Below are positions 28,048 through 36,380 of a stretch of 64,000 bases of DNA, in pieces; position 1 is the stretch's first letter; every line of letters starts with the position of its first letter. A program made the position numbers and the translations under genes. The notes beneath the pieces were generated by a model. It was not told the origin of the DNA. It did no database searches and was given only the letters and a program-made list of their open reading frames with translations. This DNA comes from Stomatobaculum sp. F0698 (GTDB lineage: Bacteria; Bacillota; Clostridia; Lachnospirales; Lachnospiraceae): positions 124,001 through 188,000 of the forward strand of contig NZ_CP130060.1 in assembly GCF_030644385.1 (NCBI RefSeq), written 5' to 3'.

Positions 28048-29403
28048 ATGAAGCGAGAAAGTTTTGGGTCCCGGCTGGGATTCATTCTGGTGAGCGCGGG
28101 CTGCGCCATCGGAATCGGAAATGTGTGGAAATTCCCCTATGTGACGGGGGCAAACGGCGGGGGTCTTTTTGTGTTCTTTTACCTGCTCTTTTTGCTGATT
28201 ATGGGCATCCCGGTGCTCACGATGGAGTTTTCGGTGGGACGCGCGGGCAAGAAGAGTGCGGTCGGCGCTTATAAGGCTTTGGAACCGAAGGGCAGCTTTT
28301 GGCATCTGCACGGCTGGATCTGTCTGCTGGGCTGCACCCTGCTCATGATGTACTATACGACGGTCTCCGGGTGGATGGTCTCTTATTTCGTCAAGTTTCT
28401 CCGCGGTGACTTTTCTGGCTTAAACCATGAGGCGGTGGATACGGTCTTCACGAATATGCTCGGCAATCCCGGGGAGATGGGCTTTTACATGGCGCTCACG
28501 GTAATTCTCGGCTTTATCATCTGCTCCTTCGGCCTTGAGAAGGGCCTGGAGCGCATCACGAAGGTCATGATGGCGGGACTTCTGGGCCTCATCCTCCTGC
28601 TTGCGGCGCACAGCCTGGTGCTGCCGGGCGCCATGGAGGGCGCAAAGTTTTACCTGCTTCCGGACCTCGGCAGAGCCATGGAACAGGGACTCGGCAAGGT
28701 CATCACGGCTGCCATGAACCAGGCCTTCTTTACCTTGAGCCTCGGTGTCGGTGCCATGGAAATTTTCGGCTCCTACATGGGCAGAGAGAAGAGCCTCGCC
28801 GGAGAGGCTGCCTGGATTTGCATCCTGGATACCTTTGTGGCACTCTTAAGCGGCCTCATTATTTTCCCGGCCTGCTTCAGTTACGGCGTACAGCCGGATG
28901 CCGGCCCCTCGCTCATTTTCATCACCCTGCCGCGTGTCTTCCTGCACATGGGACTCGGACGGCTCTGGGGCGCGCTCTTCTTCCTCTTCATGACCTTTGC
29001 GAGCTTCTCGACGGTGATTGCGGTGTTTGAGAATCTGATGGCAAACCTCATGGATGCGTTTCACTGGAGCCGTAAGAAGGCGGCGCTGCTTTGCTGCAGT
29101 GTGGTCTTAATCGGCAGCATCCCCTGTGTGCTCGGCTACAATGTCTGGAGCAATCTTCATATCCTCGGAAACCGGGATGTGTTGGACAGCGAGGACTTCA
29201 TTGTCTCGAATCTTCTGCTGCCGCTCGGCTCCCTCATTTTCCTTTTGTTCTGCACAACCAAGTGGGGCTGGGGCTTTGACAACTACCTCGCGGAAGCAAA
29301 TACCGGCGAGGGCATTAAGATCCCGCGCGCGCTGAAATACTACTTTCAATTCGGCCTGCCGATACTGGTGCTCTTCATTTTGTTCCAGGGACTCTTTGCC
29401 TGA
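28048..29403 (+). CDS. sodium-dependent transporter (NSS/SNF family)
   Basis: A 451-residue neurotransmitter:sodium symporter family protein, importing an amino acid or related solute with Na+. The first helix has the sodium- and substrate-site motif SAGCAIGIGNVWKFPYVTGA (about residues 17-36), and twelve or so hydrophobic segments follow. I chose the ATG at 28048, after GGGAGAG; an in-frame GTG at 27991 overlaps the ghost gene. It has its own terminator. The substrate is unknown. Confidence 0.9.
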   Translation: MKRESFGSRLGFILVSAGCAIGIGNVWKFPYVTGANGGGLFVFFYLLFLLIMGIPVLTMEFSVGRAGKKSAVGAYKALEPKGSFWHLHGWICLLGCTLLMMYYTTVSGWMVSYFVKFLRGDFSGLNHEAVDTVFTNMLGNPGEMGFYMALTVILGFIICSFGLEKGLERITKVMMAGLLGLILLLAAHSLVLPGAMEGAKFYLLPDLGRAMEQGLGKVITAAMNQAFFTLSLGVGAMEIFGSYMGREKSLAGEAAWICILDTFVALLSGLIIFPACFSYGVQPDAGPSLIFITLPRVFLHMGLGRLWGALFFLFMTFASFSTVIAVFENLMANLMDAFHWSRKKAALLCCSVVLIGSIPCVLGYNVWSNLHILGNRDVLDSEDFIVSNLLLPLGSLIFLLFCTTKWGWGFDNYLAEANTGEGIKIPRALKYYFQFGLPILVLFILFQGLFA

Positions 29404-29430
29404 GACGCTCAGAGTAATCGGATGCGGAAA

Positions 29431-29464
29431 TCCCGTCGCCTCTCTTAGGCGGCGGGATTTTGTG
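29431..29464 (+). terminator. terminator after the NSS transporter
   Basis: CCCGTCGCC pairs with GGCGGCGGG (one G-U), 7-base loop, then ATTTTGTGTT. Confidence 0.75.
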
Positions 29465-29495
29465 TTATACTGAATAAGTTAAGGAGGTGACGGAT

Positions 29496-29972
29496 ATGCG
29501 GCGCACGGACAGAGAACTCAGGGATCCCGCGGAAATAGAGCGTATACTCGAGGAAGCGAAGGTGCTTCGCCTCGGGCTTACGGACGGGGACTATCCCTAT
29601 ATTGTTCCCCTGCACTACGGCTATGTCTACGAGGGCGCTGTGCTCCGCTTCTACATGCACGGCGCAAAGGCCGGGAAAAAGTACGAGCTTGTGAAGGCAA
29701 GTTCCCATGCCTTTGTCGAGCTCGACTGTGAGGTCGAGACGACGGGCGAGGGCGATGTTGCCTGTGTCTACGGCGCGAACTATGCGAGCCTCATGGCGCG
29801 CGGAGAAGTGAGGCTTGTTGAGGACAGCGAAGAGAAAATCGCGGGACTCAGGCTCCTCATGCGGGCACAGACCGGCAGAGATTTTGAAATCACGGCGCAA
29901 CAGGCGGCGGGCGTCGCCGTGTTTCGCTTTGACGCCACGGCGTACAGCGCAAAAAAGAGAAGGATAGGATAA
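29496..29972 (+). CDS. pyridoxamine 5'-phosphate oxidase-like flavoprotein
   Basis: A 158-residue split-barrel protein of the PNPOx/nitroimidazole-resistance-type group that binds FMN or F420-like cofactors. The N-terminus reads MRRTDRELRDPAEIERILEEA followed by LRLGLTDGDYPYIVPLHYGY, the strand pattern of the family. A perfect AAGGAGGTGA lies before the ATG at 29496. The activity is unknown; drug or stress detoxification is usual for relatives. A 19-base gap separates it from the zinc-ribbon gene. Confidence 0.82.
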   Translation: MRRTDRELRDPAEIERILEEAKVLRLGLTDGDYPYIVPLHYGYVYEGAVLRFYMHGAKAGKKYELVKASSHAFVELDCEVETTGEGDVACVYGANYASLMARGEVRLVEDSEEKIAGLRLLMRAQTGRDFEITAQQAAGVAVFRFDATAYSAKKRRIG

Positions 29973-29991
29973 GCAGGAGGAGAAAGACAGA

Positions 29992-30993
29992 ATGACCGAG
30001 ATCAAGAAGTTCGATTTGACCTGCCCGAGTTGCGGGGCGGATATGAGCATTTCGGAAGACCAGAAGATGGCGGTTTGCCCCTATTGCCGAAAAAAGATCT
30101 ACTTCTCGATGGAGAACGGAAAGCTGACTGCGAAGGAAGCAGAGGAGCGCTCCTACGGCGAGACCAGAGGAAAACTCCGTGCGGAAGCGGAGGCCGAGGC
30201 AGCTGCGGAGAGACGAAAGAGCTTCCGGAAGTGGAAGCATCGTCTGATCGGAATCGGCATATTTGTCGGTCTGGTTCTGGGGGCCGGTCTCTACGGCGAG
30301 GCAAAGAAGCAGCGCGTGGATCCCTTCCCCTATGTCACGGTCGAATTTTCCGGCGTGAGCGGCGAAGGCAAGGCAGAATTAAAGCGTGGCAACTACCCGG
30401 CTTCCGTGAACGAATATTATCTCGGCTATCAGGTAGAGCCGAGAGAGCGTCTCTCAAACGGAGACACGGTGACCGTGCAGGCGACGAGCGACCGTTACCG
30501 GCTCACGAAGAGCGTTGAGAAGTACACCGTCACGGGGCTCGACAGTTACTTAAGCGATCTCGATTCCCTGGACAGCACAAAACTCGAGATGCTGCACAGC
30601 ACGAGTCTTGCAGCCATTCGAAAGACCTATTTTCCGAACAGCATATCGGGCATCAAGCGGAGCGAGGAGATTTCGGCGAAGCCGGTGAAATTGGTGCTGC
30701 TCTCGAAGGGAAATAAGAATGAGCTGAGCGACATCTTTGAAATGACGTATCGCGGCCCGGACGGCAAGGAGAAGACCGTGTACCAGTGCACGCGTTACCG
30801 GAATGTGCTGTTTCGGAGCGGCGATAACACAAGCTTTGACTACAGCACCTATATGGCGACGGGGCACTCCGTATACCTCGGCAGTACCACGAACGACGAT
30901 ACGGCGAGCGGCTACGACACGCTGGAAGAGGCCGTGGCGGATTCCAGGAAGACCTCCGAGAGCGATATGACCGTTACGGAACGGGATGAATAA
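29992..30993 (+). CDS. zinc-ribbon membrane protein of unknown function
   Basis: A 333-residue protein. Residues 10-33 form a zinc ribbon (CPSC...CPYC), then a charged helix (AEAEAEAAAERRK), one transmembrane helix (about residues 84-104, GIGIFVGLVLGAGLYG) and an extracytoplasmic part of about 225 residues rich in Ser, Thr and Tyr. The layout is a cytoplasmic zinc ribbon tethered to an outside beta-type domain; this resembles many uncharacterised Firmicute proteins. Co-transcription with the PNPOx-like gene is likely. Confidence 0.75.
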   Translation: MTEIKKFDLTCPSCGADMSISEDQKMAVCPYCRKKIYFSMENGKLTAKEAEERSYGETRGKLRAEAEAEAAAERRKSFRKWKHRLIGIGIFVGLVLGAGLYGEAKKQRVDPFPYVTVEFSGVSGEGKAELKRGNYPASVNEYYLGYQVEPRERLSNGDTVTVQATSDRYRLTKSVEKYTVTGLDSYLSDLDSLDSTKLEMLHSTSLAAIRKTYFPNSISGIKRSEEISAKPVKLVLLSKGNKNELSDIFEMTYRGPDGKEKTVYQCTRYRNVLFRSGDNTSFDYSTYMATGHSVYLGSTTNDDTASGYDTLEEAVADSRKTSESDMTVTERDE

Positions 30994-31030
30994 AGTCCTT
31001 GGCGCATTCGTGCGTTCAAGTCATAGAAAA

Positions 31031-31076
31031 AGCCCCCGGGCTTGCCTCTGAAAGCAGGCAGCCCGGGGGCTTTTTT
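31031..31076 (+). terminator. strong terminator, possibly bidirectional
   Basis: AGCCCCCGGGCTTGCCT pairs with AGGCAGCCCGGGGGCT across a short loop, followed by TTTTTT. Confidence 0.9.
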
Positions 31077-31127
31077 GTATTTGCGTTCGAAAAGAGAGGT
31101 TTCCGCACTTTGGGAGCGCGCCTCTTT

Positions 31128-32219
31128 TTACGCGAGCTTTAAGTCTCCGTCCTTCACGAGTCCCATGCGGCGCACCGCCATGTGAATCAGCGGGCAGAGG
31201 ATGGCAGGGAGTATCACGGAGATTAAGAGGAGGGCGGCCCAGTCACCGCCGCCGATGGCAGCGCGCTGTCCCGCGGCGACATCCTTCACCCAGCCGGTGT
31301 AGACGCCGAGCGGTCCCACGAGACCGCAGGTGCCCATACCGGAGGCAACCGCCGCGCCGTTCTGCTGGAGGTGGAACACGCAGGTCGCGATGGGACCGGT
31401 AATCATGGAGGTCACGCAGGGCGCAATCCAAACCTTCGGGTTTCTCACGATATTGCCCATTTGAAGCATCGAAGTTCCTATGCCCTGGGAGACCAGGCCG
31501 CCGAAGCCGTTCTCCGGATAGGAAATCACGGCGAAACCGACCATCTGCGCGCAGCAGCCTGCGAGCGCCGCGCCGCCCGCAAGACCGGTTAAGCCGAGTG
31601 CCGCACAAATCGCGGCGGAGCTGATCGGCAGCGTCAGCGCAATGCCGACCACGAGCGAGACCAGGATGCCCATCAGGAAGGGCTGGAGTTCCGTGGCCCA
31701 CATGACGAGGTCACCGACCTTCATGGCTGCCTTGCCGAGTGTCGGCGCGAGCAGCGCGGAGAAGAGGAGACCCACCGCGATTGTGACGAGCGGGGTCAGC
31801 AGAATATCGACCTTGGTCTCCTTAGAGACTGCCTTGCCGCATTCCGCCGCGAGTACCGCGACAAAGAGCACGGCGAGCGGGCCGCCCGCGCCGCCGAGCG
31901 CATTCGAGGCAAAGCCCACGGTAATCAGCGAAAAGAGCACGAGGGGCGGGCAGTGAAGCGCCCAGCCGATTGCGGTCGCCATGGCGGGGCCGGACATGGC
32001 GGAGGCAAGGCCGCCTACGGTGTATTCGGTACCTGCGATTGTTGCGACCGGCGAGGTCAGGAAGGACAAGTGAAACTGCGCACCGACGGTGTTGATGATG
32101 GTGCCGATCAAGAGGGAACAGAAAAGTCCCTGTGCCATTGCGGCGAGCGCGTCGATGCCGTAGCGTTTGGCGGAGATCTCGATGTCCTTGCGTTTCAGAA
32201 ATGCTGTCAGTTCTTTCAT
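31128..32219 (-). CDS. PTS-IIC-like membrane protein, candidate vitamin transporter
   Basis: A 363-residue polytopic protein of the PTS_EIIC_2 type, with about ten hydrophobic segments and Gly-rich loops (GLASAMSGPAMATAIGW). There is no PTS IIA/IIB domain or phosphorylation Cys/His motif in it or nearby. I chose the ATG at 32219 after TTAGGAGGATGT. A promoter with a TGTCTTGACA palindrome sits just upstream, and the next gene upstream is a NiaR-type repressor. I therefore infer uptake of a niacin-type vitamin, but sugar transport remains an alternative. Confidence 0.75.
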   Translation of the reverse strand: MKELTAFLKRKDIEISAKRYGIDALAAMAQGLFCSLLIGTIINTVGAQFHLSFLTSPVATIAGTEYTVGGLASAMSGPAMATAIGWALHCPPLVLFSLITVGFASNALGGAGGPLAVLFVAVLAAECGKAVSKETKVDILLTPLVTIAVGLLFSALLAPTLGKAAMKVGDLVMWATELQPFLMGILVSLVVGIALTLPISSAAICAALGLTGLAGGAALAGCCAQMVGFAVISYPENGFGGLVSQGIGTSMLQMGNIVRNPKVWIAPCVTSMITGPIATCVFHLQQNGAAVASGMGTCGLVGPLGVYTGWVKDVAAGQRAAIGGGDWAALLLISVILPAILCPLIHMAVRRMGLVKDGDLKLA

Positions 32220-32242
32220 ACATCCTCCTAAGCACAAAGTAG

Positions 32243-32252
32243 TGTCAAGACA
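32243..32252 (-). promoter_or_regulatory. candidate NiaR operator
   Basis: A perfect inverted repeat, TGTC-AA-GACA, lies 2 bases downstream of the -10 box of the transporter promoter, so a bound repressor would cover the transcription start. The NiaR-type gene ends about 60 bases upstream. Confidence 0.5.
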
Positions 32253-32254
32253 TA

Positions 32255-32283
32255 TGTATAGTACAGGAAGAAAGAACTGTCAA
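32255..32283 (-). promoter_or_regulatory. promoter of the PTS-IIC-like gene
   Basis: On the minus strand: perfect -35 TTGACA (32278-32283), 17-base spacer, -10 TATACA (32255-32260), about 36 bases upstream of the ATG. Confidence 0.75.
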
Positions 32284-32311
32284 GTTTTGAAGGCCTTGTT
32301 TCGAAAAAGCT

Positions 32312-32830
32312 TCAATCCGAGAGCAGGATACCCGCCGCCCGAAGCCGCTTCGTGACACGTTCATAGGCCGCCTCGTCGGGGCAGAGGAGGGTGTGAAGGT
32401 GTATGCCGCTGGTCAGAAAAGAGAGCGGAAGCGCTTCACTCGCGCCGCAGCGCGCAAGGAATTCGTTCACTTCATGGCGGGTGCCCAGTTGCAGCTGGCC
32501 GCGCAGTTCGCCGTAGAGGGGATGCTCGACCACCACATCCGCAACCGTGCAGCCTTCATCGACCGCAATGTAGAGCTCCTCGCGCATTTCCGCCGCGTTG
32601 TGACGGCAGGCAATGGTCTTCTCGAGATAAGGCTTTTTCTGCGGCTTCGCGAGCAGATAGCCGCGGGAGGTCGCAATGATCTCGTTTCCCGCAGCGCGGA
32701 GCAGGGCAATATCGCCCACAATGCTCTGGCGGCTCAAGTGGTATTTCTCGGCGAGCGCCGTCGCACTCACCGGTTTTCGGCTCTCGGAGAGCTGGGTGAG
32801 AATATCGGCTCTTCGCGCGTCGTTTTGCAT
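32312..32830 (-). CDS. niaR: NiaR/NadR-type transcription repressor (HTH plus 3H domain)
   Basis: A 172-residue repressor. Residues 1-58 form an HTH_11 domain (ATALAEKYHLSRQSIVGDIALLR). Residues about 73-170 form the 3H domain with conserved His residues (ACRHNAAEM, GTRHEVNEF, SGIHLHTLL) that bind metal and niacin in the NiaR family. The family represses NAD synthesis and niacin uptake genes when niacin is plentiful. GGGAGGTAAGCC precedes the ATG. The transporter gene downstream carries a candidate operator. Confidence 0.9.
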   Translation of the reverse strand: MQNDARRADILTQLSESRKPVSATALAEKYHLSRQSIVGDIALLRAAGNEIIATSRGYLLAKPQKKPYLEKTIACRHNAAEMREELYIAVDEGCTVADVVVEHPLYGELRGQLQLGTRHEVNEFLARCGASEALPLSFLTSGIHLHTLLCPDEAAYERVTKRLRAAGILLSD

Positions 32831-32917
32831 GGCTTACCTCCCGAACTACTTTTTTCTCAGTATAACAGCAAGCGGGTAGAGAGAAAACGTGCATTTTTTT
32901 GCAATTTGTTTATTATC

Positions 32918-32947
32918 TTGCAATCCGAGGGCGGAAGGGGCTAAAAT
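32918..32947 (+). promoter_or_regulatory. promoter of the repeat-rich lipoprotein gene
   Basis: -35 TTGCAA (32918-32923), 18-base spacer, -10 TAAAAT (32942-32947), 22 bases before the ATG at 32969. Confidence 0.5.
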
Positions 32948-32968
32948 GAGACAAAAGGAGGGCGGAGC

Positions 32969-34279
32969 ATGAAAGGGAGAGCAGTGGCCGCGTTGACGCT
33001 CGCGGCGGTGCTTCTGACGGCTTGCGGCGGTCAGGAGACGGCAAAGGGGCTAAAGACCTTTACCGAGCCGGGTACGTTGAACGGCGAGGTGGTGTCCACC
33101 AAGAAGGGGGAGAGCGCGGTTCTCGTGAAGGACGGCGGCGCGGTGTTTGTGAACAACGCGGAGATTTCGCGGCGCTATTCCGGTAAGGCCGGCAAGACGG
33201 AGACCGCGGGTGTTTTTGTGTTGTCCGGCAAAGCGGTGGTCAACAACTCGAACCTGAGAACGGAGGCCGCAGGGGCAGGCGGAATCCTGGTGGCGGATGA
33301 GGGCGAACTCGAATTCGCGGACAGTGCACTCGCAACCGCGGGCGAAAAATCCCCCGGCCTTTCGACGCGGGGGAAGGGCGGCATTTATGCCTGGGATAAT
33401 ATTGTGGGGACAACCGGGAGCGATTCACCGGCCCTTATGATCGGAGCGGGCGAGGGGAGCATGACTCTGGACGGCGGCACCTTTACGGCGACCGGTGAGC
33501 AGTCGCCTGCCGTACGCGCGGCAGGAAAGGCATGGATTCACGCGGCGACCTTAACCGCCGGAAATGCGGAGGCACTTTCGTTGACGGACGGCGCTGCGCT
33601 CTCCCTCTACGACTGTAATCTCGCGGGAAATATGCCGGAACCGGGCGGCAATCAAAAGAATGCCGCAATCCTCTTTCGGCGCGCGCAGGAGACAGACGGG
33701 ACCGCCGGAGAAGTACAGCTTCTTCTGTCGAGCGGCACGGTGCGGGCGCAGCAGGGGAATCTTTTCTATGCGGACGGCGCGAATGTCACGGTCATTGTGA
33801 AAGACAGCACGCTTGCGCTCGATGCGGAGCGAAGCGATTTATTCCGCGCTTCGAACGGCGCAAAGAGCCGTTTCATTGCCTACGGGGAACGCATGGAAGG
33901 GCGCATCGGGACCGATGCGGATGCGAGCGTCAAGCTGTATCTCCGCGACATTTCGAAGTTTACCGGAGACATTGTAGAGGAAGCGGGGCCGGGAAATGCG
34001 GAGGCACCGGGGACCACACTCTGTATCGACGGCACCTCCATCTGGGTCGTGACCGGGGATTCCAAGCTTCGCGCGCTTTATGCGGAGGGGCTGGTCAAGG
34101 ATACCGAAGGGCTCGATGTGACCATTCAGGGCGAGGACGGCACGGTGTTTCAAAAGGGAAATTCGCGCTACACGGTCACGGTGACGGGGGAGTACCGGAC
34201 CAGTGCGGACTTCGGCGGTATTCCGAGCGCGGACGAATTTTCCGCCCACGCGGCGGAGCGCCCCGAGAGCCTGCGCTGA
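32969..34279 (+). CDS. lipoprotein with beta-helix-like repeats
   Basis: A 436-residue lipoprotein. The signal peptide ends in the lipobox LLTAC (Cys near residue 19). The rest is built of short repeating beta segments rich in Gly, Asn, Ser and Thr (for example VVNNSNLRTEAAGAGGILV and TLDGGTFTATGEQSPAVRA), as in right-handed parallel beta-helices. No catalytic motif is visible. It is probably surface exposed and may be an adhesin or binding protein; no family could be named. Confidence 0.7.
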   Translation: MKGRAVAALTLAAVLLTACGGQETAKGLKTFTEPGTLNGEVVSTKKGESAVLVKDGGAVFVNNAEISRRYSGKAGKTETAGVFVLSGKAVVNNSNLRTEAAGAGGILVADEGELEFADSALATAGEKSPGLSTRGKGGIYAWDNIVGTTGSDSPALMIGAGEGSMTLDGGTFTATGEQSPAVRAAGKAWIHAATLTAGNAEALSLTDGAALSLYDCNLAGNMPEPGGNQKNAAILFRRAQETDGTAGEVQLLLSSGTVRAQQGNLFYADGANVTVIVKDSTLALDAERSDLFRASNGAKSRFIAYGERMEGRIGTDADASVKLYLRDISKFTGDIVEEAGPGNAEAPGTTLCIDGTSIWVVTGDSKLRALYAEGLVKDTEGLDVTIQGEDGTVFQKGNSRYTVTVTGEYRTSADFGGIPSADEFSAHAAERPESLR

Positions 34280-34304
34280 GTGAGGGTCGCTTCCCGAACT
34301 TGCC

Positions 34305-36176
34305 TCAGAAGAAGAGGAAGTCCCAGAAATTCGCGAGCTTGTCCTCCAGAACCTGGTAGGGGGTTCGCTCGGCGAGATATGCGCTCTCTTCGCGGGCCAA
34401 GTTGAGATCGTCGGTGATGATGTAGTCTACGGCGCTGTCAAAGAAGCGGCGAAAACCTTCGGAATCGTTGACGGTCCAGACGCCAATCTGCTTGCCCGCC
34501 GCGTGAATTTCCGCAATGCGGGCATTGCTCACGCTCTCTTCCTCGAGGAGGAGAATGTCGCAGTTTAACTTCGGGAGATTGCCGACCCCGGCAAAGAGGA
34601 GTACGCCGGTGTCAAACTCCGGATAGTGGGTTTCCGTATAATTGATGACGCGGTAGGAGAGGGAGATGATTACGACCTCCGAGACCATATTTTTTTCGCG
34701 GACGATGCGCACGACATCGTCCGCTGTTTTTTGGTCCGCGGTCATGCCCTTCAGTTCAATGAAGAGCTTTTCCTTGCCGCGGCAGGCGTCGAGCATCTCA
34801 CCGAGTGTCGGTACGGAGTAGGTAGTCGCCGGGAAATTCGGGTCGACCAGCACGAGGCCCTTGATTTCCAGGAGATTCATGGAAGGCGGCGTTCGCTTTA
34901 CCCCGGCGAGCCGTTTAAAGCTGTCATCGTGGTTGATGACATAGTAGCCGTCCAGCGTCCGCTGGACATCGGTCTCTGCGGCATAAGCGCCCGCGGCCTC
35001 AGAAGCGGCAATGCCCGCGAGCGAGTTTTCGGGGGCCAGGTAACCGCCCGCGCGGTGGGCAACCAGCTTGGCCTTCTGCTCGCGCACAAAGAGCGGCGCG
35101 TAGAGGAAGGCAATCACAAAGGAAAAAAAAGCAATCAAAAAGACAGAGAAGCCCATGACGGAAAGAAGAAGTTTTCGGCGCGGACTTTTCGGGAGAGCGG
35201 CGGGTTCAATCGGCGTTTCGCGGCTCAGACTCAGAAAGAGCTTTGTGAAGCGGAGCATAAAGTAACTGTTGCAGAGCATCCCCGCCATGGAGCGCATATA
35301 GTTTCCGAAGAGCACCGCAAAGGCCGCGGCAAAGCGGTACAGGAGGAAGGAGCGAGTCTCCGCATTCTGCAAGAGGTCCAAGCCGTTTCCCGCCCCGGCC
35401 GCGCGGTCTAAGAGCGAGGACTCCTTCGAGACAAGAAAGAGCATGGGCAGAAGCTGAAAGAAGAGCGCAACGAGCAGGCGCACCGCTGTAAGGAAAAGGA
35501 GTAAAAGCACCAGTTCCTTTAAAATCCGAAGGCGATTTTTTTGAACCAGTGCCGAAGAGCGGCGGTAAGCCGCGCGCGGCGTGCAGCCCTCAAGGAGCAC
35601 GGCGTGCAAAAAGAAGGCCAGGCGATAGCCGAGCCAGAGAAGAAAGAGCATGAAGAGGGAATAGAGCAAGAAATAGTGCGGGGTGCTCTCGATCACCTCG
35701 GAGATAAACTTCGGAATATAAAAGTTCCGGGTCAGATGGATGCGGAAGCCCACCCCGGAAATGGGGACCAGAACCGCGAGGTAAAAGAGAAAGAGGAAGC
35801 CTTGCGGGGTGGCCAGTTTTCGGAGCGAGCAAAGACCGTCGGCAAGCGCGGCGCGAAAGCGCGGGCGCTCGCCCTTTAAGAGGGCGTTGCAGAGGTAAAG
35901 CGGCGCCAGGAGCTCAAAAAGCAGGTAGAGAAAAATGAGCAGGGCGAGTAAAGCGAGCAGCGCCGGGAAGCGCCAGGAGGCGAGGAAACGGAGATAGTTT
36001 GCGCTGGTCACAGCCCCGCTCTTTGCCGTGAGCGCGCGGACAAAGCGCCACACGAGGCGGCTCAGCGGAAAAAGGCAGAGAGAGGCGAGCAGCTGAAACA
36101 TCCAGAACTCCGGGAAGACGGAGAGCGCAAAGCGAAGAAACGAATACGGATTTGTCTTGGTAGTTTCGGAAGGCAT
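34305..36176 (-). CDS. membrane-anchored glycerophosphodiester phosphodiesterase
   Basis: A 623-residue protein. The N-terminal about 370 residues hold some eight hydrophobic segments (the GDPD membrane domain). The C-terminal part is a GDPD barrel: VAHRAGGYLAPENSLAGI (catalytic His and Glu-Asn), ETDVQRTLDGYYVINHDD (Glu, Asp and His) and LFIELKG. It hydrolyses glycerophosphodiesters, in Gram-positives often lipid or teichoic-acid derived. AAGGAGTTCCC precedes the ATG. It is divergent from ldh. Confidence 0.9.
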   Translation of the reverse strand: MPSETTKTNPYSFLRFALSVFPEFWMFQLLASLCLFPLSRLVWRFVRALTAKSGAVTSANYLRFLASWRFPALLALLALLIFLYLLFELLAPLYLCNALLKGERPRFRAALADGLCSLRKLATPQGFLFLFYLAVLVPISGVGFRIHLTRNFYIPKFISEVIESTPHYFLLYSLFMLFLLWLGYRLAFFLHAVLLEGCTPRAAYRRSSALVQKNRLRILKELVLLLLFLTAVRLLVALFFQLLPMLFLVSKESSLLDRAAGAGNGLDLLQNAETRSFLLYRFAAAFAVLFGNYMRSMAGMLCNSYFMLRFTKLFLSLSRETPIEPAALPKSPRRKLLLSVMGFSVFLIAFFSFVIAFLYAPLFVREQKAKLVAHRAGGYLAPENSLAGIAASEAAGAYAAETDVQRTLDGYYVINHDDSFKRLAGVKRTPPSMNLLEIKGLVLVDPNFPATTYSVPTLGEMLDACRGKEKLFIELKGMTADQKTADDVVRIVREKNMVSEVVIISLSYRVINYTETHYPEFDTGVLLFAGVGNLPKLNCDILLLEEESVSNARIAEIHAAGKQIGVWTVNDSEGFRRFFDSAVDYIITDDLNLAREESAYLAERTPYQVLEDKLANFWDFLFF

Positions 36177-36223
36177 GGGAACTCCTTACATTCGGTTGCG
36201 AAAATTGAAAACGAACAGGCTAC

Positions 36224-36229
36224 AGTATA
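36224..36229 (-). promoter_or_regulatory. possible extended -10 of the glycerophosphodiesterase gene
   Basis: TGTTATACT on the minus strand gives an extended -10 (TG-T-TATACT, box 36224-36229) about 50 bases upstream of the ATG. No good -35 is visible. Confidence 0.3.
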
Positions 36230-36261
36230 ACACAGGATGGGAAGGTGATTGTTTCTATGTG

Positions 36262-36273
36262 GTTATCGATAAC
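36262..36273. promoter_or_regulatory. 12-bp palindrome between glycerophosphodiesterase and ldh
   Basis: GTTATCGATAAC is perfectly self-complementary, lies in the divergent intergenic region and is about 100 bases before the ldh ATG. Weak -35-like TGGTTA and -10-like TATATT boxes overlap or follow it. It resembles LacI-family operators in form; spacing differs from the Rex consensus. Confidence 0.4.
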
Positions 36274-36380
36274 AAACATACTATATTTTGGGAAAGTGTG
36301 ATAAAGTAGAGTCGTATCGTAGAATATCCTCTCCGCAGGGGCGGAGAGCGCATGAACCGCAAGGGGAAAGAGTGAACGTC

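Noticed and set aside
36262..36273. Rex operator before ldh
   Set aside because: The half-sites GTTA/TAAC are separated by 4 bases, not the 6 expected for the Rex consensus.
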